From contig JAUIIB010000011.1 in the NCBI GenBank assembly GCA_030431985.1, positions 1-64,000 on the forward strand: a stretch of 64,000 nucleotides of DNA, given 5' to 3'. Below, in pieces: positions 37,106-46,133 of this stretch. Numbering within the stretch: position 1 is the stretch's first letter; each line of letters begins with the position of its first letter. This DNA comes from Gammaproteobacteria bacterium. Lineage in GTDB: Bacteria; Pseudomonadota; Gammaproteobacteria; Burkholderiales; Nitrosomonadaceae. The position numbers were made by a program, and so were the translations under genes. Under the pieces are notes generated by a model that was not told where the DNA came from, ran no database searches, and saw nothing but the letters and a program-made list of their open reading frames with translations.

Positions 37106-38634
37106 GTTTTTCAATTAAACAGAAAATCGATACTCTGTTTATTCATTTAAGCACCGCATTTGTTTTTTTTCTGATGCAGGTTGGATATGTAGCCGCGGGT
37201 GAGTGGGAATTTGATCCATCACTTACTGTAAGTGAAACATATACTGATAATGTGAGACTGGGAGGGCGATTAATACCGGGTGGAATTGGTGGTATTGGAT
37301 TCGGTGGTGCTGGTTCAGAGGGGGGAGATATGATTACACAAATCAACCCTCGATTGTCATTCTCAGGTGTAGGAAAGCGGTATGAGATAAGATCGGATTA
37401 TATGATGAATAATCTTATCTTTGCTCAGAATAGTAACTTAACACGCATTCGGCACCGGCTTAATGCCACAGGTACGGCAGAAATTTTAAAGGACTTGTTT
37501 TTTGTTGATGGTACTGCAAGAATCTTACAACAAAATATCAGTTTGTTGGCTCCACAGACAACAAGTAATATTTTTGTGACGGGGAATCGTGCAAATCTTA
37601 GAGTTTACAGTGTCAGCCCATATTTGCGGCATCGATTTGGGAATTTTGCGACTACAGAAGCGCGTTATACATGGAGCAAAGTTGAATCCGGTGCCAATGG
37701 CTTTAGAAATAGCCAAAGAGATGGTTATCAGTTCAGGTTAAACAGTGGTGAAAGGTTTGGTAAATTGGGCTGGGGATTCAATTACAATAATGATCGCATT
37801 CATTTAAAACGTTTTAACAGAACAATTGAGCTGGAACGCTATATTGGTAATTTACGTTACAATCTTACCTCACGTTTTAGCTTGACAGCTACCGGTGGTT
37901 ATGAACGGAACAGTTTTGTTTCAATTCGCGGTAAGCCAAGCAGTCCTACATGGACAGTGGGTTTCATCTGGGCGCCAAACAAAAGAACAGATTTAAAATT
38001 TAGTGCCGGACAACGGTTTTTTGGCGACACGTACTCGGCAAGTGCTAATTATCGAACGCGTCTAACAACCTGGCGGGTTCTCTATTCCGAAGATATTACG
38101 ACATTAAATCAACAAGCCGGCCAGTTTGGATCATTTGGTTCTTTAGGCGGGCTAAATGTTGGTAATTTGGCTTTGGGTTTAAGTAACTTTTTAAGTAATC
38201 GTGTTTTTTTACAAAGGCGCTTTAATGCGACTGTAACCTTAAACGGATCGAGAAATGATTTGACGCTCAGGCTATTTCAATTAAAGCGGCAGCCTTATAC
38301 ATCGGAGGAACTTGATGAGGATTTACTAGGCTTTCCTCTGTTTTTTAATGATACAAAGCAGCTTGGTGGAAATGTTTCATGGCGTTACAGAGTATCGCCA
38401 AAGACAAATCTTAATATGAGCTTTAGTTTCATTCGATATGATTTTTTATCGGCTAACAGTAGAAGAAATGACAATCTAATTTTTACAGCTAACGTGACTC
38501 GAGATTTTTTCCCGGACTTAACTGGTATGTTGCAGTATATGCGTATAGATCGATTATCAAATATACAGCAGGGAAGTCAAAATATTGATTTATCAGCCAA
38601 TGCCGTTACAGTATCCCTGACCAAGCATTTTTGA
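37102..38634 (+). CDS. XrtA/PEP-CTERM-associated outer-membrane beta-barrel protein
   Basis: The protein has 510 residues. A signal peptide (about residues 1-34, ending YVAAG) is followed by alternating polar/hydrophobic beta strands throughout, as in TIGR03016-type barrel proteins of PEP-CTERM loci. The mature start EWEFDPSLTVSETYTDN is typical of that family. A glycine-rich loop (PGGIGGIGFGGAGSEGG) lies near residue 60. The last residue is Phe (LTKHF), the outer-membrane C-terminal signature recognised by the Bam machinery. I chose the ATG that overlaps the kinase stop; a TTG 18 bases upstream is possible. It may form part of the polysaccharide or PEP-CTERM protein exit path. Confidence 0.9.
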   Translation: MSFSIKQKIDTLFIHLSTAFVFFLMQVGYVAAGEWEFDPSLTVSETYTDNVRLGGRLIPGGIGGIGFGGAGSEGGDMITQINPRLSFSGVGKRYEIRSDYMMNNLIFAQNSNLTRIRHRLNATGTAEILKDLFFVDGTARILQQNISLLAPQTTSNIFVTGNRANLRVYSVSPYLRHRFGNFATTEARYTWSKVESGANGFRNSQRDGYQFRLNSGERFGKLGWGFNYNNDRIHLKRFNRTIELERYIGNLRYNLTSRFSLTATGGYERNSFVSIRGKPSSPTWTVGFIWAPNKRTDLKFSAGQRFFGDTYSASANYRTRLTTWRVLYSEDITTLNQQAGQFGSFGSLGGLNVGNLALGLSNFLSNRVFLQRRFNATVTLNGSRNDLTLRLFQLKRQPYTSEELDEDLLGFPLFFNDTKQLGGNVSWRYRVSPKTNLNMSFSFIRYDFLSANSRRNDNLIFTANVTRDFFPDLTGMLQYMRIDRLSNIQQGSQNIDLSANAVTVSLTKHF

Positions 38635-38647
38635 TGGAATTGAACTT

Positions 38648-39655
38648 ATGTATGAATCGTTTTACAAACTAAATGCCAGGCCATTTTTGTTAAAACCCGA
38701 CCCTAGTTTTTTTTATGGCAGTAAGGGTCACAAACGTGCTATGGCTTACTTAGAATATGGATTGTCGCAGGGTGAAGGTTTTATTGTGCTGACAGGTGAA
38801 GTAGGTGCAGGTAAAACGACTTTGATGCGCAACCTGTTCCAACGGCTGGAGAAGGATAAAATAGTTGCGGTACAAATTGTCAGCACACATGTCGATTCTA
38901 GTGATATTTTGACACTGGTGGCAGCCGCTTTTGGTTTATCGTATTCGGGTGCAAGCAAAGCAACGCTACTGCTCGACATCGAACAATTCCTGCGTCGTTG
39001 TGATCAGCAGGGTAAGCGGGTTTTGCTGGTTGTTGACGAAGCACAAAATCTGTCTGCCGAAACACTTGAAGAACTGCGAATGCTGTCTAATTTCCAGACT
39101 GACGAGGTGCCGTTGTTGCAAACATTTTTATTGGGCCAACCTGAGTTTAAAAAAATTCTGCTCAATCAAAATATGCAGCAGCTCAGACAGAGAGTCATTG
39201 CCACCTATCATTTAGGTCCTTTGGACGAAGAGGAAACAACAGCATATATAGAACATCGATTAAGAACTGTAGGCTGGGGAAATGATCCTGTCATCAATGA
39301 TGATGCCTACCATCTGATACATATGTCAACGAATGGTATTCCACGCAAAATAAACCTGTTGTGTGACAGAATGTTCATGATGGGCTGCTTGGAAGAGCTA
39401 CATCACTTTGATACGGATGCAGTAAATGAAGTAATTAATGATTTTCAGCAAGAGTTCGATTCAAGTGAAATGGCACCCGATAACTCAATAGAACAGTTTG
39501 CTACAGATTCTGTGGCGATTGATCATGCTAAGGCTGACCTGGAAAAATTAGAAATCAGAATGGAAAAGATGGAACGGTCTGTGCTGTTTGTTCTGGATTT
39601 ACTCAAACAGAATATGTCTGTTAACAATGTGAAGAATGATTATCACAAGAGATAG
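38648..39655 (+). CDS. XrtA-associated ExeA-like ATPase
   Basis: The 335-residue AAA ATPase opens with YESFYKLNARPFLLKPDPSF, the usual start of ExeA/TIGR03015 proteins. Walker A is LTGEVGAGKTTLMRNL near residue 45, Walker B is VLLVVDEAQNLS near 123, and RQRVIATYHLGPL is the sensor region. The C-terminal 80 residues include an acidic linker and a short coiled coil (LEKLEIRMEKMERSVLFVLDLL). In type II secretion the ExeA relative helps the secretin cross peptidoglycan; in this locus it probably powers assembly of the export apparatus. It follows the barrel gene by 13 bases. Confidence 0.93.
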   Translation: MYESFYKLNARPFLLKPDPSFFYGSKGHKRAMAYLEYGLSQGEGFIVLTGEVGAGKTTLMRNLFQRLEKDKIVAVQIVSTHVDSSDILTLVAAAFGLSYSGASKATLLLDIEQFLRRCDQQGKRVLLVVDEAQNLSAETLEELRMLSNFQTDEVPLLQTFLLGQPEFKKILLNQNMQQLRQRVIATYHLGPLDEEETTAYIEHRLRTVGWGNDPVINDDAYHLIHMSTNGIPRKINLLCDRMFMMGCLEELHHFDTDAVNEVINDFQQEFDSSEMAPDNSIEQFATDSVAIDHAKADLEKLEIRMEKMERSVLFVLDLLKQNMSVNNVKNDYHKR

Positions 39656-39673
39656 ATTATGGGGAAAATAACA

Positions 39674-40525
39674 ATGAATACCCAGTCAATCAGTAATGCG
39701 ATGACGATTGACGTGGAGGATTATTTCCAAGTTTCCGCTTTTGAAAACCATATTCCGAGAACTGCATGGGACAATATGCCTTGCAGGGTCGAGCGCAACA
39801 TGGAAAGAATACTTAATTTGTTGGATGAGCATCAAATTAAGGCAACTTTTTTTACCTTGGGCTGGATTGCAGAACGCTATCCGGAAATGGTGAGACGCAT
39901 GGTGGATAATGGACACGAATTGGCAAGTCACGGGTGGGGACATGCGCGTGTGACTGATTTAACGCCTACAGAGTTTAAAAATGACATTGTGCGCAGCAAG
40001 GGGTTGCTGGAAGATATTAGCGGTCAGTCAATACAAGGCTACCGCGCACCTAGTTTTTCAATTAACGATCATAATCTGTGGGCTTTGGATTGTTTGGCGG
40101 AGGCAGGGTATCGTTACAGTTCAAGCATCTATCCTGTGCGTCATGACCATTACGGTATGCCTGATGCACCTAGATTCGCAAATTTTCCTAGAGGTGAGCA
40201 GGGTGTATTGGAGCTTCCGGTCACAACTGTACGGTTGTGGGGACGAAACCTGCCGGCAGGTGGTGGCGGGTATTTTCGATTTTGGCCCTATATGGTTTCT
40301 AAGTGGTTTATTAATAGACTGAATAATGCTGAGTCACGTGCGGCAATTTTTTATTTTCATCCGTGGGAAATTGATGCTGAACAACCGCGTCAAAATGGGA
40401 TCAAATTTAAAACTCGATTTCGGCATTATTTGAATTTGAGCCGGATGGAAGGAAGACTGCGAACATTGATTCGTGATTTCAAGTGGAACAGAATGGATAA
40501 AGTTTTTCTTTCGCAAGAGGTCTAG
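39674..40525 (+). CDS. XrtA system polysaccharide deacetylase
   Basis: The family 4 carbohydrate esterase-like protein has about 283 residues. NAMTIDVEDYFQVSAFE opens the domain and includes the metal-binding or catalytic aspartates. ATFFTLGWIAERYP is near residue 50. The zinc-binding HELASHGWGHARV (two His) is near 80 and the C-terminal FYFHPWEID near 235. It would remove acetyl groups from the exopolysaccharide. I chose the ATG at 39674; an ATG five codons upstream (39659) is equally possible. No signal peptide is visible, as is usual for this subfamily (TIGR03006). It sits between the ATPase and the FemAB-like gene. Confidence 0.92.
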   Translation: MNTQSISNAMTIDVEDYFQVSAFENHIPRTAWDNMPCRVERNMERILNLLDEHQIKATFFTLGWIAERYPEMVRRMVDNGHELASHGWGHARVTDLTPTEFKNDIVRSKGLLEDISGQSIQGYRAPSFSINDHNLWALDCLAEAGYRYSSSIYPVRHDHYGMPDAPRFANFPRGEQGVLELPVTTVRLWGRNLPAGGGGYFRFWPYMVSKWFINRLNNAESRAAIFYFHPWEIDAEQPRQNGIKFKTRFRHYLNLSRMEGRLRTLIRDFKWNRMDKVFLSQEV

Positions 40526-40533
40526 CCGTAACA

Positions 40534-41604
40534 ATGAATGTATCCAATGACTTATCAAATTCGGACTCTTCAGTATCTAATGTGTTAGTTAAAGAATTAA
40601 ATCCCGAGAATAACGAACGCTGGGATCAGTTTGTCTTGGCGTGTTCAAAAGCAACTTTTTTTCATAAATCGGGTTGGAAAAAAGTTATTGAGAGGGCTTT
40701 CGGTCATAAAACTTGGTTTTTATATGCGGAGAATGAGGGAAGAATAGAGGGTGTTTTGCCTTTGGTTGAGATTAAGAGCGTTTTGTTTGGACACTCTATC
40801 AGCGCATTACCGTTTTGCGTTTATGGTGGAATTGCTTCAGAAAACGATGTTGCACGGCAAAAATTAGAAGCGGCAGCTTATGAGCTAGCACAACAACAAC
40901 AGGTCGATTATCTTGAATACAGAAACATGTATCCAGTACACAATGAATGGCCTACTAAAGACTTGTATGTAACGTTTCGTAAAGCAATTGATCCGGATGT
41001 TGAGGCGAACTTACTGGCGATACCGAGAAAACAACGTGCAATGGTGCGAAAAGGTATTAAAAATGAGTTGAACAGCGATGTAGATGACGATATAGAACGT
41101 TTCTTTTTTGCTTATTCAAGAAGCGTGCATCGTTTGGGTACTCCCGTTTTTCCAAAGCAGTACTTCCAACTACTTAAAGAAACATTTGCGGAGCAATGTG
41201 AAATTCTGACTGTTCACAAAAATAATAACACCTTAAGCAGCGTAATGAGTTTTTATTTTAGAGATGAAGTACTTCCATATTATGGTGGTAGTACGGGTGA
41301 TGCTAGGGCCTTAGCCGCAAATGATTTTATGTATTGGGAATTAATGAGGCGAAGTTGTGAGAAAGGCTATAAATTGTTTGATTTTGGTCGAAGTAAACGT
41401 GACACAGGGTCGTTCAGTTTCAAAAAGAATTGGGGGTTTGAAGCGCAACCGCTTTACTATGAATATCAACTGATTCAGTCATCGGGAATACCTAATCACA
41501 ATCCTTCCAACCCGAAATATAAATTTTTTATTAAAGCCTGGCAGAAGCTTCCACTTTCAGTGGCGAATAGAGTTGGCCCCTATATTGTAAAGAACCTGGG
41601 ATAG
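40534..41604 (+). CDS. FemAB-like XrtA/PEP-CTERM-associated protein
   Basis: The 356-residue protein is a double GNAT-fold relative of FemA/FemB. Features include FVLACSKATFFHKSGWKKVIERAFGH near the N-terminus, AIPRKQRAMVRKGIKN near residue 165, and a second GNAT half with VMSFYFRDEVLPYYGGSTG near 245 and FDFGRSKRDTGSFSFKKNWG near 285. The family (TIGR03019) occurs only with exosortase loci. FemAB proteins use aminoacyl-tRNA to add amino acids to peptidoglycan, but the acceptor in PEP-CTERM systems is unknown. It begins eight bases after the deacetylase stop. Confidence 0.92.
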   Translation: MNVSNDLSNSDSSVSNVLVKELNPENNERWDQFVLACSKATFFHKSGWKKVIERAFGHKTWFLYAENEGRIEGVLPLVEIKSVLFGHSISALPFCVYGGIASENDVARQKLEAAAYELAQQQQVDYLEYRNMYPVHNEWPTKDLYVTFRKAIDPDVEANLLAIPRKQRAMVRKGIKNELNSDVDDDIERFFFAYSRSVHRLGTPVFPKQYFQLLKETFAEQCEILTVHKNNNTLSSVMSFYFRDEVLPYYGGSTGDARALAANDFMYWELMRRSCEKGYKLFDFGRSKRDTGSFSFKKNWGFEAQPLYYEYQLIQSSGIPNHNPSNPKYKFFIKAWQKLPLSVANRVGPYIVKNLG

Positions 41605-41633
41605 CATGATTCCTCTATCGGGACATACGATGA

Positions 41634-43190
41634 ATGAATAATCGGATTTTAGACAAAAAGTCAAATCATAATTCAGTTTATCCGGCTATGATTATGACCG
41701 TACTGGCCATAATCGGTATTCTGGCAATTTACCATGAAACTGTTTGGTCTATGGTTACCACATGGCATAGATCAGAGACATACGCACATGGGTTTCTTAT
41801 ACTGCCCTTTGTAGTCTATATGATATGGACTAAACGACATAGTCTTATTACTATCAACCAGAAACCGAGTTCACTTGCTTTAATCGCTTTGTGTGTCTTA
41901 GGTTTGTTCTGGTTAATTGCGGAGCTGGCGAGTGTTCTGATATTGAAACAGTATTTCGTTGTGGCTATGTTGCCCGTAGTGGTTGGAGCTGTTTTGGGTT
42001 TCAGAATGATGTATGCGTTGGCATTTCCGTTAGCTTACCTTTTTTTTGCTGTACCTTTCGGTGACATTCTGATTCCACCGTTAATCAATTTTACGGCCGA
42101 TTTTACTGTAAATGCGCTACAACTGAGTGGTATCCCGGTTTTCCGGGAAGGAACATTCTTTTCCCTGCCGTCTGGAAACTGGTCCGTTATAGAGGCCTGC
42201 AGCGGGTTACGTTATTTAATTGCATCGGTGACGTTGGGTACATTATATGCGTATCTTACTTATAGGAGTTTGACCAGGCGAGCCATTTTTATACTCTTTT
42301 CAATTATCGTACCAATAGTTGCGAATGGGGTACGTGCTTATTTGATTGTCATGACAGGGCATCTGAGCGATATGGAGTTGGCTGTAGGCGTGGATCACCT
42401 GATCTATGGCTGGGTTTTCTTTGGTTTAGTCATGCTGACTCTTTTTTGGATAGGGTCAATCTGGCGTGAGGATAGGCAGAATGAAATTAATGCTGAGAAG
42501 ATGAATAATTCATCAGCTGGAAATAGCGCTTTTGCGGTTTCAATTAAACAATCGGCGTTATTTATGTGTGGCGTATTGATGGTTGCATCAATTTGGCCGG
42601 TTTATGCTGCGTATCTCGAAAAAGATGTGGACGATGAGCCACCGGAATTTAATTTTTCATTGTCTGATCGTAACTGGCGAGCTGACGGTGATCCTGCTTC
42701 AAATTGGGAGCCGATTTATATTGGTCTTCCTCAACAATTTACGGAGCATTTTGTCAATCACGAGAATCAGAAAGTCAGTCTGTTTATTACTTATTATCAT
42801 AATCAAAAACAAGGAAATGAACTGATTAATTCAGGGAATGTGTTGGTGCCCGAGGTCGATTCTAAGTGGTACAAAATTAGCGATTCAAAATTAGCCATTA
42901 AAATCGGTGAGAGTCGATTTGATGTCCGTCAGGCTGAGCTAAACTCATTTTCAAAAAATTTATTAGTCTGGCGGTGGTACGTTTTGGATGGTGTTGCAAC
43001 AACTAGTCCATATATAGCCAAGGCGTTACTGGCAAAGAATCAATTGCTTTCTGGTGATGATTTCGGCGCTGAAATCATTGTTGCGGCACCTTATGATATT
43101 AAGATTGATGAGGGGTCGCAAATTCTTCATCAGTTCCTCAAGGATATGCTTGCAACAATATCCGACAATCTGGAAAAAATTAATCAGTAA
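41634..43190 (+). CDS. xrtA: Exosortase A fused to an EpsI domain
   Basis: This is the polytopic transpeptidase-like enzyme thought to cleave PEP-CTERM sorting signals. About eight membrane helices fill residues 15-285. The proposed catalytic residues are all present: Cys189 in VIEACSGLRYL, Arg234 in NGVRAYLIV and His255 in VDHLIYGW. After a further helix at about 303-320, the C-terminal 190 residues form a periplasmic EpsI domain (NFSLSDRNWRADGDP; VSLFITYYHNQKQGNEL). Single-chain XrtA-EpsI fusions are common in betaproteobacteria. The gene is embedded in the polymer locus, which fits coupling of protein sorting to exopolysaccharide. No PEP-CTERM substrate was found in the window. Confidence 0.95.
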   Translation: MNNRILDKKSNHNSVYPAMIMTVLAIIGILAIYHETVWSMVTTWHRSETYAHGFLILPFVVYMIWTKRHSLITINQKPSSLALIALCVLGLFWLIAELASVLILKQYFVVAMLPVVVGAVLGFRMMYALAFPLAYLFFAVPFGDILIPPLINFTADFTVNALQLSGIPVFREGTFFSLPSGNWSVIEACSGLRYLIASVTLGTLYAYLTYRSLTRRAIFILFSIIVPIVANGVRAYLIVMTGHLSDMELAVGVDHLIYGWVFFGLVMLTLFWIGSIWREDRQNEINAEKMNNSSAGNSAFAVSIKQSALFMCGVLMVASIWPVYAAYLEKDVDDEPPEFNFSLSDRNWRADGDPASNWEPIYIGLPQQFTEHFVNHENQKVSLFITYYHNQKQGNELINSGNVLVPEVDSKWYKISDSKLAIKIGESRFDVRQAELNSFSKNLLVWRWYVLDGVATTSPYIAKALLAKNQLLSGDDFGAEIIVAAPYDIKIDEGSQILHQFLKDMLATISDNLEKINQ

Positions 43191-43290
43191 TCGAGTTGCC
43201 GGTTTAAATCATCATAAAATGCTGATTACAGCGGTTCAATATCATTCAATTCCTGATTTTAGCCATTATTAGATCCATGCTATTCCACTT

Positions 43291-44442
43291 ATGCAAAACA
43301 CGCCGTTAATTGCTCACATTATTTATCGATTGGGTGTTGGTGGACTGGAAAACGGTTTGGTCAATCTGATCAATAGTATACCCCGGACTCGTTATCGACA
43401 TGCTATTATTTGTTTTGAAAGCTACACAGACTTTCGGCACCGTATTCAACGAGATGATGTTGAAATTATCGCTTTGAATAAAAGTGAAGGTTACGACCTT
43501 AAGCTTTTTCTCAGACTTCTAAAAGTACTCCGCGAATTAAAGCCGGATATTATTCATACCCGAAACCTGTCAGCCTTGGAAGCGCAGTTTATTGCAGTTA
43601 TTGCTCGTATTAAAGCGCGTGTACATAGCGAACACGGCAGAGACATTACTGACCTGACAGGCGAAAATTTTAAATATAATACTCTGCGCAGGATGATTTA
43701 TCCATGTGTGAATCATTTCATTACGGTCAGTAAAGATCTGGAAACATGGTTAACGACGTTGCTGGCTGTATCGCCCGATCGGATTAGCCAAATTTATAAC
43801 GGTGTTGATCATCAACGTTTTTCTCCTGATACAACTCAATCTATTCGGAAAGGTCCAGACGGTTTTTTTGTGGAGAATGCGTTTGTTGTGGGTAGCGTGG
43901 GTAGAATGGAGGTAGTTAAGGACTACCCGAGTTTAGTTCGCGCGTTTTTACGTATTTTGGAAAAAATGCCGGAAGCGCGTAAGAAACTAAGGTTAATGAT
44001 TGTGGGCGATGGCAGTACGCGTCAGGAATGCATCAGATTAGTTCAAAAATCGGGCGCGGAAAGATATGTTTGGTTTCCGGGTGAACGCAAGGATATTCCA
44101 GAATTGATGGGTATGATGAATTTGTTCGTACTGCCGTCTCTTGCCGAGGGGATATCTAATACAATTTTAGAAGCCATGTCCAGCGGGTTGCCGGTTGTGG
44201 CAACTCGAGTCGGCGGTAATTCGGAACTTGTTGATGATGCAGTTACCGGCAAGCTGGTTACATCAGGCAATGAAGTGGAATTAATGGAAGCTATTCTGGG
44301 GTATTACTCGATGCCAGAATTATCAGTGTTGCATGGTCAGTCTGCTCGACAAAAAATTGAAACCCAATTCAGTATGCAGGCAATGGTTAGTGGATATTTG
44401 TCTGTTTATGATCGGGTATTACGCCCAACCGGAGTTAATTAA
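43291..44442 (+). CDS. XrtA/PEP-CTERM system glycosyltransferase, GT4 type
   Basis: The 383-residue GT-B fold enzyme opens with LIAHIIYRLGVGGLENGLVNLIN, the signature of TIGR03088 (stp2-like) glycosyltransferases. Other features are the SEHGRD acceptor loop near residue 113 and IYNGVDHQRFSP near 168. The C-terminal nucleotide-sugar-binding half has VGSVGRMEVVKDYPSLVRAF near 200 and PSLAEGISNTILEAMSSGLPVVAT near 285, with the EGxxxxxxE retaining-GT4 motif. It would add a sugar to the lipid-linked repeat unit. It ends the plus-strand XrtA run. The TIGR03087 glycosyltransferase and asparagine-synthase-like gene that often follow are not here. Confidence 0.93.
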   Translation: MQNTPLIAHIIYRLGVGGLENGLVNLINSIPRTRYRHAIICFESYTDFRHRIQRDDVEIIALNKSEGYDLKLFLRLLKVLRELKPDIIHTRNLSALEAQFIAVIARIKARVHSEHGRDITDLTGENFKYNTLRRMIYPCVNHFITVSKDLETWLTTLLAVSPDRISQIYNGVDHQRFSPDTTQSIRKGPDGFFVENAFVVGSVGRMEVVKDYPSLVRAFLRILEKMPEARKKLRLMIVGDGSTRQECIRLVQKSGAERYVWFPGERKDIPELMGMMNLFVLPSLAEGISNTILEAMSSGLPVVATRVGGNSELVDDAVTGKLVTSGNEVELMEAILGYYSMPELSVLHGQSARQKIETQFSMQAMVSGYLSVYDRVLRPTGVN

Positions 44443-44519
44443 TTGTTCATAGTAAAAAGGTAGAAACGGGGTGGATCGGTGCCTATACTGTTATTGTTTG
44501 GCATAACATATCTACATTT

Positions 44520-44825
44520 TCAGTCCGATTTTTGATCCAACGCATCGCGATTGTCGCCCTGTTCATTTTCAGGCCAGCTATGGAATGGAAATGGGCGTTG
44601 CTCGCTATTAAATGAGAGATATCGAATAATTTGGAAAATGTAAGTACCCAGGCTACGCGAAAATTTTAGAATTTGCTCATTGGGTTTTTCCGTCAGTATA
44701 ATCGTTGCGAACTGAAACAGGATAATGCCGATAATGAGAAATTTTGAGATACCATAGATTACTACAAAAAAAAGCATAAAAAGACCGCGTGTAAGAATTT
44801 CATTTTTCTGTAAAGTTTGCATCAT
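44520..44825 (-). CDS. DUF4389 family small membrane protein
   Basis: The 101-residue protein has a cytoplasmic start (MMQTLQKNEILTRGLFM) and one long or two short hydrophobic segments (about residues 14-45). A short amphipathic helix (EQILKFSRSLGTYIFQIIRYLSF) precedes a polar acidic tail. The RYLSFNSEQRPFPF motif is characteristic of DUF4389. The function is unknown. It is the last gene of a probable three-gene minus-strand unit (NlpC/P60, methyltransferase-like, DUF4389) with gaps of about 40 bases. It is convergent with the XrtA operon. Confidence 0.8.
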   Translation of the reverse strand: MMQTLQKNEILTRGLFMLFFVVIYGISKFLIIGIILFQFATIILTEKPNEQILKFSRSLGTYIFQIIRYLSFNSEQRPFPFHSWPENEQGDNRDALDQKSD

Positions 44826-44868
44826 TTTTTTATCAGTTCCTTCAGTAAACTAAACGGTGCAGGAACAT

Positions 44869-45327
44869 TTATACCCAGCGCCGTACATTATTTTTATATT
44901 CATTAAAGATGTTGCCAAATCTTTGACTCAGCAATTTTTCTTCCAGTTTGATCTGAAATTGGTTCATGTAGCCAATAAAACCAGCGACAAGCAGCAGTGC
45001 CAGAAAATTGCTTAAGTATAAACTCCATCCCAGTAGTATAAGTGCAAATCCCAAATATATCGGATTCCGGCTATACCGATATGGTCCATTCTGAATCAGA
45101 ACGGTAGTCAGTTCCGGTTTTATCGGATTCAATGTGGTTTTAGCATAAAGAAGCATAACACTGCTGAATAAGATTAAGCAGAATCCTAAAAGTATTATCA
45201 ACGCTGGAATTGCAACATGTAGCGCCATGAACGAGCAGAATGGACATGCTATCGATATGAGCCATGTCCCCAAGGCGAACAATATAAAGATTACTACTGG
45301 GGGAATACAGCGCGTTAATTGGCACAT
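44869..45327 (-). CDS. Isoprenylcysteine carboxyl methyltransferase-like membrane protein
   Basis: The 152-residue protein has four predicted membrane helices. The family motif NGPYRYSRNPIYLGFALILLGW near residue 80-100 and the C-terminal EEKLLSQRFGNIFNEYKNNVRRW are typical of the ICMT/PEMT-like group that binds S-adenosylmethionine at the membrane face. Bacterial members are mostly uncharacterised, and some methylate small lipophilic substrates. Protein prenylation is not expected in bacteria, so the eukaryotic name should not be taken as function. Six of the first 30 residues are Cys or Thr/Ile-rich (MCQLTRCIPPVV), with extra cysteines in ACPFCSF. Confidence 0.82.
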   Translation of the reverse strand: MCQLTRCIPPVVIFILFALGTWLISIACPFCSFMALHVAIPALIILLGFCLILFSSVMLLYAKTTLNPIKPELTTVLIQNGPYRYSRNPIYLGFALILLGWSLYLSNFLALLLVAGFIGYMNQFQIKLEEKLLSQRFGNIFNEYKNNVRRWV

Positions 45328-45363
45328 TTGCTGAGTTACAAATCGCTATTGCTGGGGTCAGGT

Positions 45364-45864
45364 CTATACGCGGATAGATTTCCAGTACTTAGCCTTCCAG
45401 TAAACATTATCTAGATGCGATATTATGACTCCCTTCTTTTGAGAAACATGCAGGAATGTATTATTTTCCAGATAAATCCCTACATGTTTTGATGTCCGTC
45501 CCGTGCGAAAGAATACTAAGTCGCCAGCTTTTAATTCATGTTTGTTTATAGTTTTTCCATATTGAGATTGTAAGCGTGCTGTCCTAGGCAAAGAGACGCC
45601 TAATCTGGTTTTGTATGTTAAATAAACAAAGCCCGAACAATCAATACCGTTTTTACTGAGTCCGCCGAATTTATAGCGTACACCGTTCCATTCCGCATAT
45701 TGGCGATATAGATCATGAAGAATAGATTCCTGAGGCGTATTGTTTAATGCAGCAGCTGACTTGAATCGATTGTTACTGACTGGGGTATTGGTGAGCGTGC
45801 TACATCCGGTAAGCAGCCATAAAAGCAATAAAGAGATGAGAAAAATTCTTTCTGTGTGCTTCAT
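45364..45864 (-). CDS. NlpC/P60 family cell-wall hydrolase, lipoprotein
   Basis: The 166-residue endopeptidase has a lipoprotein signal (LLLLWLLTGCSTL, Cys near residue 21), so it is probably anchored in a membrane facing the periplasm. The NlpC/P60 catalytic triad is intact: Cys in GIDCSGFVYLTY near residue 75, His in TSKHVGIYLENN near 127, and a polar third residue in FLHVSQKKGV near 139. Such enzymes cut D-Glu-mDAP type bonds in peptidoglycan (compare E. coli Spr/MepS). It leads the small minus-strand unit with the ICMT-like and DUF4389 genes. A copy of the inverted-repeat element lies about 70 bases upstream. Confidence 0.93.
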   Translation of the reverse strand: MKHTERIFLISLLLLWLLTGCSTLTNTPVSNNRFKSAAALNNTPQESILHDLYRQYAEWNGVRYKFGGLSKNGIDCSGFVYLTYKTRLGVSLPRTARLQSQYGKTINKHELKAGDLVFFRTGRTSKHVGIYLENNTFLHVSQKKGVIISHLDNVYWKAKYWKSIRV

Positions 45865-45934
45865 GTTTGCATCATATCAAACCAATCCTGAAAATCAAAT
45901 TTGTAAAATGAAAGTCGAAAAGATTAATTGATTA

Positions 45935-46009
45935 GGGGTATCGTCATGAGTTATCTACAATTCTGCTTGCTTTTTAGGTAGAAATGCACATAACTCATGA
46001 CGATACCCC
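45935..46009. mobile_element. MITE-like inverted-repeat element, copy 2
   Basis: The 75-base element is almost one hairpin. GGGGTATCGTCATGAGTTAT (45935-45954) recurs exactly as its reverse complement at the right end (45990-46009), and pairing continues a few bases further with mismatches. The ends match those of copy 1 (3331-3552). The left flank is TA and the right flank TG, so one side of the presumed TA duplication may have mutated. It lies between two minus-strand genes, where its RNA could act as a strong stem-loop in either direction. It is too short to encode a transposase and must have been moved by one elsewhere. Confidence 0.8.
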
Positions 46010-46133
46010 TGGCATAGATTCATTTTCAATGAAACAACAAGTGATTCGGTAAAAATAGGTAACCGTATGTTTCTTGATTGCATGGATTATTAAATTGGAA
46101 ACAAAGCAGCCCTGCTTTTGCTGCAAACTTAAA

